A stretch of DNA of 64,000 nucleotides from an uncultured Alphaproteobacteria bacterium (GTDB lineage Bacteria > Pseudomonadota > Alphaproteobacteria > HIMB59 > GCA-002718135): contig CACJZA010000001.1 of NCBI GenBank assembly GCA_902597795.1, positions 1 through 64,000 of the forward strand, read 5' to 3'. Below are positions 58,865-64,000 of this stretch, one piece after another. The translations under genes and the position numbers were made by a program. The notes beneath the pieces are model-generated. The model was not told the origin of the DNA. It made no database searches and saw only the letters and a program-made list of their open reading frames with translations. Position 1 is the first letter of the stretch. Each line of letters opens with the position of its first letter.

Positions 58865-60188
58865 AGTATTAATTATAGATGATGAAAAAGATATTTGTTT
58901 TCTTATTTCAGAAATTTTAAAAGATGAAAAATATAATACCTCAATTGCACTCAATTCAGATGAAGCAATTAGTAAATTCAATGAAATTAAACCCGATTTA
59001 GTTATTTTAGACGTATGGCTATCTAACAGTAAATTAGACGGTATTGAAATTTTAAAAGAATTCAAATCGATTAATAAAAATATTCCAATTATTATTATAA
59101 GTGGTCATGGTACTGTTGATCTTGCAGTAAAGTCTATAAAAAATGGAGCATACGATTTTTTAGAAAAGCCATTCAATAGTGATAAATTAATTATTCTTAC
59201 TAAGAGAGCTATAGAAAGCTCGTCATTATTAAATGAAAATAAAAATTTAAAAGATACCTTAATAAAAACAATACCATTAATAGGAAATTCAGAGTTTATT
59301 AAAAAAATTAACAAACATTTGAATGAGCAAAGCTCAAGTAATTCTAGATTATTAATTGAAGGACCATTTGGAACAGGAAAAAAACATTTCACAAATTTAA
59401 TACATCAAAATTCACAATATAAAGATAAGCTTCCTATATCAATTGATTTTAAAAAACTAACAAATGAAGCATTGGATAATATGTTTGTAGAAAATAAATA
59501 TGCAATAAATGAAAATATTTTTTATCGATCAAACAATAATACATTAATACTTCTCAACATAGAAACACTGCCAAATATTTATCAAAAAAAACTTTTAAAT
59601 TTTCTTGAAAACAATAAATTTTTTGAAGATCTTGATATTAAATTTAATCATAAAATTATTACAATTACTGAAAAAAATTTAGAATTAGAAATTGAAAAAG
59701 GTAATTTTATTAAAAGGCTATATGATAGAATTTCAACAGACTTTATAAATTTTAAATCTCTTTCTGAAAGGAGAGATGATGTTCTTCCAATTCTTGATTT
59801 TTATTTAAATGAAAAAAGTGGAGGAAATCTAAATTTTAAATTTTCTTCAGGTGCTTTAACCAAATTACAAATGTATGATTGGCCTGGAAATATATCTCAA
59901 TTAATCAACTACGTAGAGAAAAGTCTAATACTTAATCAAGATCAGAATATAAAAGAGTTAGAGGTTGATGATTTAGCTCTTCAAATGGGAGATGATACTG
60001 CCTCAAATTCTTCAAACAATTCTTTGGATTTGTCTTTAAAAGAGGCAAGATCAGAGTTTGAAAAAAATTATTTAATATCGCAAATTAAGCGATTTAATGG
60101 TAATATAACAAAAGTTTCTGAATTTACAGGAATGGAAAGAACTGCTCTTTATAGAAAATTTAAATCACTAGATATAAAAGTAGAATAA
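58857..60188 (+). CDS. ntrX: NtrX-type response regulator with degenerate AAA+ domain
   Basis: This is the partner of NtrY (443 residues from the ATG at 58857). The receiver domain has Asp8, Asp9, the phosphoacceptor Asp52 and Lys104, all intact. The AAA+ domain keeps a Walker A (GPFGTGKK, about 169-176), but the Walker B acidic pair is replaced (TLILLNIETL, about 229-238) and no GAFTGA sigma-54 loop is seen. The C-terminal Fis-type helix-turn-helix (NGNITKVSEFTGMERTALYR) is well conserved. It probably binds DNA without sigma-54 ATPase activity. A TTG at 58848 is a less likely start. Confidence 0.95.
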   Translation: MYKVLIIDDEKDICFLISEILKDEKYNTSIALNSDEAISKFNEIKPDLVILDVWLSNSKLDGIEILKEFKSINKNIPIIIISGHGTVDLAVKSIKNGAYDFLEKPFNSDKLIILTKRAIESSSLLNENKNLKDTLIKTIPLIGNSEFIKKINKHLNEQSSSNSRLLIEGPFGTGKKHFTNLIHQNSQYKDKLPISIDFKKLTNEALDNMFVENKYAINENIFYRSNNNTLILLNIETLPNIYQKKLLNFLENNKFFEDLDIKFNHKIITITEKNLELEIEKGNFIKRLYDRISTDFINFKSLSERRDDVLPILDFYLNEKSGGNLNFKFSSGALTKLQMYDWPGNISQLINYVEKSLILNQDQNIKELEVDDLALQMGDDTASNSSNNSLDLSLKEARSEFEKNYLISQIKRFNGNITKVSEFTGMERTALYRKFKSLDIKVE

Positions 60189-60195
60189 CTAATTA

Positions 60196-61560
60196 ATGAG
60201 AACAATTATTTGTGGAGCTGGAGACGTTGGATATAGCATAGCTGATAAACTATCACGTGAAAATTTTGAAGTAACAGTTATTGATGAAGATGAAAATAGA
60301 TTAAATAAAGTATCTGAAACTTTAGATGTCAAAACAGTTAATGGTATTCCAAGTATGCCATCAGTTTTAGAGAGTGCCGGTGCAAATGACTGCGAAATAC
60401 TAATTGCAGTTACCAAGAGCGATGAAACTAATATGGTTACCTGTCAAATTGGCCATTCTTTATTTAAAATAAAAAAGAAAATTGCAAGAATAAGACAACA
60501 AGATTATTTAAAAAATGATTGGAAAAATTTATATAATGATGAAAATTTCCCAATAGATGCAATTATTTCTCCCGAACAAGAAGTTGCTAAGGGTATTTTT
60601 AGAAGATTAATTTCTCCTGGCACAATAGACATGGTTGAATTATCAGATAAAAAATTGAAATTAATTGGATTAAAATGTGAAGATAATTTTTTACATTCAG
60701 GTCTATCTGTAAGAGAATTATCAGAAAAATTTCCTGATTATTTAGCTAACATAATGTTTATTTTTAGAGGTGATCAAAAATTTACTGTAAATTCTTCAAC
60801 TAAAATTGAAAAAAAAGATACAATCTTTCTAGTTGTGGAAACTGATAATTTGACAGATGTGTTATCTGAATTTGGCCATCAAGAATTGCAGGCAAAAAAA
60901 GCTGTAATCATCGGTGGTGGAAATATAGGATTTTCCCTTGCTCAATTAATTGAAAATTCTGAAACATTTATAAAAACTGAACTCATTGAAGCTAATAAAG
61001 AACGCGCAGAATTTCTTGCCTCAAATTTAGAAAATATCACAGTAACATGTGGAGATGGACTGGACAATCAGATACTTGAAGAGGTAAACATATCAGATTC
61101 AGGCTACTGTATATCAATTACAGAAGATGATGAAGTTAATATACTATCATCTTTACTAGCTAAAAGAGCAGGAGCTGATACATCTATAACTTTGATTAAT
61201 AATAGTAATTATTCATCTTTGTTGTCTAATATTGGTGTTGATATGACCATAGATCCAAAAATAATAACAATTTCTAAAATTTTAGAAAAGGTTAGAGGTG
61301 TAAAAATAAGAAACGATTATTCTATAGGCGAAGGTTTTGGAGAAGTAATAGAGGCAGATATTCAGTCAGAATCATTTCTTTGTAATAAAAATCTTAAAGA
61401 GTTAGAATTGCCAAAAGGTATACGTATTGGGTCAATTGTTAGAGATAAAAAAATAATAATACCTAATAGTCAAACTGTTTTTAAAGAGAATGATGATGTT
61501 GTTTTTTTTGCAGAAACAAACTGCATAAAAAAACTAGAAAAACTTCTATCAAAAGTTTAA
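60196..61560 (+). CDS. trkA: Trk potassium uptake regulatory protein TrkA
   Basis: This cytoplasmic NAD(H)-binding protein gates a Trk potassium channel (454 residues). It is a tandem of two RCK units: GAGDVGYSIADKLS (7-20) and GGGNIGFSLAQLIE (from about 240) are the two Rossmann loops, each followed by a TrkA-C domain (for example VRELSEKFPDYLANI-type segments). The channel TrkH is not in the window. ntrX-trkA adjacency is common in alphaproteobacteria and the unit continues into dat. Confidence 0.96.
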   Translation: MRTIICGAGDVGYSIADKLSRENFEVTVIDEDENRLNKVSETLDVKTVNGIPSMPSVLESAGANDCEILIAVTKSDETNMVTCQIGHSLFKIKKKIARIRQQDYLKNDWKNLYNDENFPIDAIISPEQEVAKGIFRRLISPGTIDMVELSDKKLKLIGLKCEDNFLHSGLSVRELSEKFPDYLANIMFIFRGDQKFTVNSSTKIEKKDTIFLVVETDNLTDVLSEFGHQELQAKKAVIIGGGNIGFSLAQLIENSETFIKTELIEANKERAEFLASNLENITVTCGDGLDNQILEEVNISDSGYCISITEDDEVNILSSLLAKRAGADTSITLINNSNYSSLLSNIGVDMTIDPKIITISKILEKVRGVKIRNDYSIGEGFGEVIEADIQSESFLCNKNLKELELPKGIRIGSIVRDKKIIIPNSQTVFKENDDVVFFAETNCIKKLEKLLSKV

Positions 61561-61564
61561 TCTA

Positions 61565-62410
61565 ATGCCAAATTTTGCTTTTATAAATAACAAATTTGTC
61601 AATTTTAAATCTGCAAAAATTCATATAGAGGATAGGGGATTGCAATTTGCTGATAGTGTTTATGAAGTTATCGCAGTTTTGGAGAATAATTTAATTGATT
61701 TAGATTTTCATCTTAAGAGATTAAAATATTCCCTTCGTGAATTAGATATTAAATTTACAATCAATAAAAAAAATCTAAATAATATTTTTCTCAATCTAAT
61801 AAATAAAAATAAAACAAGAAATGGTATAATATATTTACAAATTACAAGAGGTATTCAATTTAGAGAACATAAATATCAAAAAAATTTAATCCCAACTTTG
61901 ATTGTATACACAAGAAATAAAAGTTTCAATTTACCTGGAAAAAAATTTGTAGGAGTAAATACAATTACTTTCCAAGATCTTCGATGGAAAAGACGTGATA
62001 TTAAAACAGTAAATTTACTTCCAAATATTATAGCAGCAAATATTGCCAAAAAGAAAAACGCTTATGAAGCAATTTTAATACAAAATGGAAAAGTAACTGA
62101 GGGCACATCATCTAATATTTGGATTATAAAAAGAAATAATTTAATAACTCATCCAGCTAACTCAGATATTTTAAAAGGAGTAACTAGAACATCTCTCTTA
62201 AAAATTATAAAAAAAACTAAACTTAAATTAGTAGAAAAACAATTTACCCATAAACAATTATTTAATGCAGATGAAGTATTTTTAACGAGTTCTGGAAGTT
62301 TTATTACTCCTATTTTAAAAATTGATAATAAAAAAATTAATAACGGTAAAATTGGTAACATCACATTGAAACTTGCAGAAATGTATACTGAAGCATGTAT
62401 CAATGGATAA
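61565..62410 (+). CDS. dat: D-amino-acid aminotransferase (PLP fold class IV)
   Basis: This pyridoxal-phosphate enzyme (281 residues) belongs to the branched-chain/D-amino-acid aminotransferase fold. IEDRGLQFADSVYEVI is the N-terminal motif, Lys147 in RDIKTVNLLPNIIAANIAKK is the probable PLP Schiff-base lysine, and VTEGTSSNIWII and GVTRTSLLKI are cofactor-phosphate motifs. The RDIK(T/S)xNLLPN type is usual for D-alanine transaminases, but 4-amino-4-deoxychorismate lyase is a related alternative. It overlaps the next gene by 8 bases (ATGGATAA). Confidence 0.88.
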   Translation: MPNFAFINNKFVNFKSAKIHIEDRGLQFADSVYEVIAVLENNLIDLDFHLKRLKYSLRELDIKFTINKKNLNNIFLNLINKNKTRNGIIYLQITRGIQFREHKYQKNLIPTLIVYTRNKSFNLPGKKFVGVNTITFQDLRWKRRDIKTVNLLPNIIAANIAKKKNAYEAILIQNGKVTEGTSSNIWIIKRNNLITHPANSDILKGVTRTSLLKIIKKTKLKLVEKQFTHKQLFNADEVFLTSSGSFITPILKIDNKKINNGKIGNITLKLAEMYTEACING

Positions 62411-63209
62411 TATAAAGCAAGAGGACATAGAGGAGATTTGTTTTAATGTAAGTCAAAATATTATCTTGCCAAAATTTAAAAATTTATCAGACAATGAAAT
62501 TAACTATAAAAATGGATCTGATTTAGTAACAGCAGCTGATATAGAAGCAGAAAAAGAATTAAAAAAAAATTTGTTAAAAATTTTACCTACTTCAAATTTT
62601 ATAGGTGAAGAGGAATATTCTAGAAATGAAAATATATTAAATTTTTATAATGAAGACGCATATTGTTGGACTGTTGACCCAATAGATGGAACAACAAATT
62701 TTGCTAATGGTAGACATAAATTTGCAATTATGATAGCCTTAACATTTAAAGAAAAAATTTTACGCTCTTGGATATATAAGCCACTTGAAAAAATTATGTG
62801 CTCCGCTATTGTTAATGAGGGTGCTTACATTAATGATAATAAAATTATAACAAAAGGGACTAATATAATTGAAGAAACTATAGGATCTATAAGCACCAAG
62901 TATTGGGAGCCAGGATTTAAAGATAAATTAAAAATCTTTAAAAATATTTTTAAAGAAATTAATTCTTATAGATGTATTGGCTTTGAATATATAGACATAG
63001 GTATTGGGATTAGAAATTTTGCTATTTTATCGAAATTATCACCTTGGGATCATATTCCAGGCATTCTTTTTATCAGAGAAGCAGGTGGTGCAGACTTAGA
63101 TTTTGATAAAAATAAATATGACTTTACAAAAAAGAATAAGAATTTAATTGTAAGTAATTCAGAAGATTTGAATTTAAAAATTTTAGAAAAATTAGGAGAA
63201 TATTCATGA
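62403..63209 (+). CDS. Inositol-monophosphatase-family phosphatase
   Basis: This is a metal-dependent phosphatase (268 residues from the ATG at 62403). SDLVTAADIEAEKEL, GEEEYSRNE, VDPIDGTTNFANG (Asp92, Asp95) and SPWDHIPGILFIREAGG give the three metal-site motifs of the family. The substrate cannot be told: inositol phosphate, histidinol phosphate and 3'-phosphoadenosine phosphate enzymes share these motifs. WDHIPG replaces the usual WDxAAG, a mild deviation. It follows dat, where hfq is usual in rhizobia. It overlaps the next gene by 4 bases. Confidence 0.88.
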   Translation: MDNIKQEDIEEICFNVSQNIILPKFKNLSDNEINYKNGSDLVTAADIEAEKELKKNLLKILPTSNFIGEEEYSRNENILNFYNEDAYCWTVDPIDGTTNFANGRHKFAIMIALTFKEKILRSWIYKPLEKIMCSAIVNEGAYINDNKIITKGTNIIEETIGSISTKYWEPGFKDKLKIFKNIFKEINSYRCIGFEYIDIGIGIRNFAILSKLSPWDHIPGILFIREAGGADLDFDKNKYDFTKKNKNLIVSNSEDLNLKILEKLGEYS

Positions 63210-64000
63210 GTATTGAAAATGTTTCTTTTATAGGCTTAGGCGTAATGGGTTATCCAATGGCGGGCTATCTTCAAAATAATGGTTATAATGTAACTGTATA
63301 TAATCGAACAACTGCTAAGGCAGAAAAATGGGTAGAAGAATATAAAGGTAGAATGGCTAAAACTCCTGGTGAAGCTTCTCAAAATTCTGAGATTGTTTTT
63401 ATGTGTGTTGGACGCGATGAAGATATTATTGAAGTAATGGAAGGTGAGGATGGAATTCTTTCAAAAGTAGCTGAAGGATCAATTATTGTTGATCACACAA
63501 CAGCTTCCGCAGAGTTAGCAAGAAATTATTATCAAAAACTTAAAAATAAAAAATTAAGTTTTCTTGATGCTCCTGTATCCGGTGGTCAAGCAGGTGCACA
63601 AAATGGCGTTCTTTCAATTATGATAGGCGGCGATGAAAAAGTTTATAATACTGTTAAACCAGTTCTCACATCTTATGGCAAAGCAGTTGAACTAATAGGT
63701 CCATCTGGATCAGGCCAAATAGCTAAAATGATAAATCAAATTTGTATTGCAGGCTTAGTTCAAGGTTTATCAGAAGCAATGGCTTTTGGAAAAAAATCAA
63801 ATGTAGATATGGAAAAAGTCCTTAGTGTTATATCCAAGGGTGCAGCTCAATCATGGCAAATGGAAAATAGATATAGAACTATGCTTGATGGAAAGTTTGA
63901 TTATGGTTTTGCAGTTGATTGGATGCGCAAAGATTTATCTATTTGTTTTAATGAAGCTAATAAAAATGGTGCAATTCTTCCTGTTACAAAAATAGTTGAT
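63206..64000 (+). CDS. 3-hydroxyisobutyrate-dehydrogenase-family protein (5' part)
   Basis: The frame is open from ATG at 63206 to the window end (265 codons, so most of a roughly 290-residue protein). FIGLGVMGYPMAGYLQNNGY is the NAD(P)-binding loop, DAPVSGGQAGAQNGVLSIM the substrate motif and GSGQIAKMINQI holds the catalytic Lys174. The family includes 3-hydroxyisobutyrate, tartronate semialdehyde and related beta-hydroxyacid dehydrogenases; the substrate is not resolved. AGGAGA at 63195-63200 is a fair Shine-Dalgarno, and the ATGA overlap with the previous gene suggests coupling. Confidence 0.92.
   Translation, partial: MSIENVSFIGLGVMGYPMAGYLQNNGYNVTVYNRTTAKAEKWVEEYKGRMAKTPGEASQNSEIVFMCVGRDEDIIEVMEGEDGILSKVAEGSIIVDHTTASAELARNYYQKLKNKKLSFLDAPVSGGQAGAQNGVLSIMIGGDEKVYNTVKPVLTSYGKAVELIGPSGSGQIAKMINQICIAGLVQGLSEAMAFGKKSNVDMEKVLSVISKGAAQSWQMENRYRTMLDGKFDYGFAVDWMRKDLSICFNEANKNGAILPVTKIVD

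Noticed and set aside
1-64000. CRISPR arrays, tRNA or rRNA genes, transposases, phage genes, restriction or toxin-antitoxin systems
   Set aside because: I looked in every gap and at all coding frames and saw none. The gaps are all under about 75 bases, too short for most such features, and all proteins fit housekeeping families.

Overview
The window is a gene-dense, strongly AT-rich stretch (about 30% G+C by eye) of a bacterial chromosome. It holds 64 protein-coding genes, two of them cut by the window ends, and no rRNA, tRNA, CRISPR array, insertion sequence or prophage that I can see. No gap between genes exceeds about 75 bases, so there is no long non-coding stretch to describe. Gene content and order are those of an alphaproteobacterium: nuo to birA-coaX-rnj-DUF1467-proS-lolC-lolD-dnaE; rpsB-tsf-pyrH-frr-uppS-cdsA-dxr-bamA-lpx; gltA/gltX/lexA/moaC/trp; tpiA-secG-pyrG-kdsA-eno-ftsB-pdh-lipA; pncC/pgpA/ispDF; ntrYX-trkA-dat. 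The AT bias, overlapping genes, small proteins and missing neighbours point to a streamlined free-living marine lineage such as SAR11 (Pelagibacterales) or a similar group. That placement is inference; no phylogeny was run.

Layout. 1-12505 (+) encodes respiratory complex I, nuoC (3' end) to nuoN. 12509-22525 (+) continues with almost no gaps through birA, coaX, rnj, a DUF1467 membrane protein, proS, lolC/E, lolD and dnaE. A short leader with a promoter-like -10 and a likely S2-responsive RNA fold precedes 22624-34857 (+): translation (rpsB, tsf, frr), UMP kinase, and envelope and lipid A synthesis (uppS, cdsA, dxr, bamA, skp-like, lpxD, fabZ, lpxA, lpxI, lpxB). 34832-44406 (-) carries, in transcription order, a PpiD-like foldase, trpE-trpG-trpD-trpC, moaC, then lexA with its own SOS operator, gltX and gltA. 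44456-54618 (+) carries tpiA, secG, pyrG, kdsA, eno, ftsB, pdhA-pdhB-pdhC, lipA and a Coq10/RatA-type protein. 54610-56660 (-) holds pncC, pgpA and ispDF. 56720-64000 (+) holds ntrY-ntrX, trkA, dat, an inositol-monophosphatase-family gene and the start of a 3-hydroxyisobutyrate-dehydrogenase-like gene.

The genes are mostly core housekeeping: proton-pumping NADH oxidation fed by pyruvate dehydrogenase and citrate synthase, isoprenoid supply (Dxr, IspDF, UppS), lipid A and Kdo synthesis with outer-membrane assembly (LpxA/B/D/I, KdsA, LolCD, BamA, Skp), tryptophan synthesis, and information processing.

I found no clearly new multi-gene system. The best leads are regulatory and reductive: (1) the rpsB leader, where a hairpin loop CCGGT can pair with ACCGG overlapping the Shine-Dalgarno, with a second anti-SD segment (TTCCTC) upstream; (2) a perfect GTTC-N7-GTTC LexA box five bases from the lexA start; (3) an NtrX whose ATPase and sigma-54 contact motifs are degenerate; (4) a set of apparent deletions from otherwise conserved alphaproteobacterial blocks (rseP, moeA, comEC, lpd, ntrBC, hfq/hflX).
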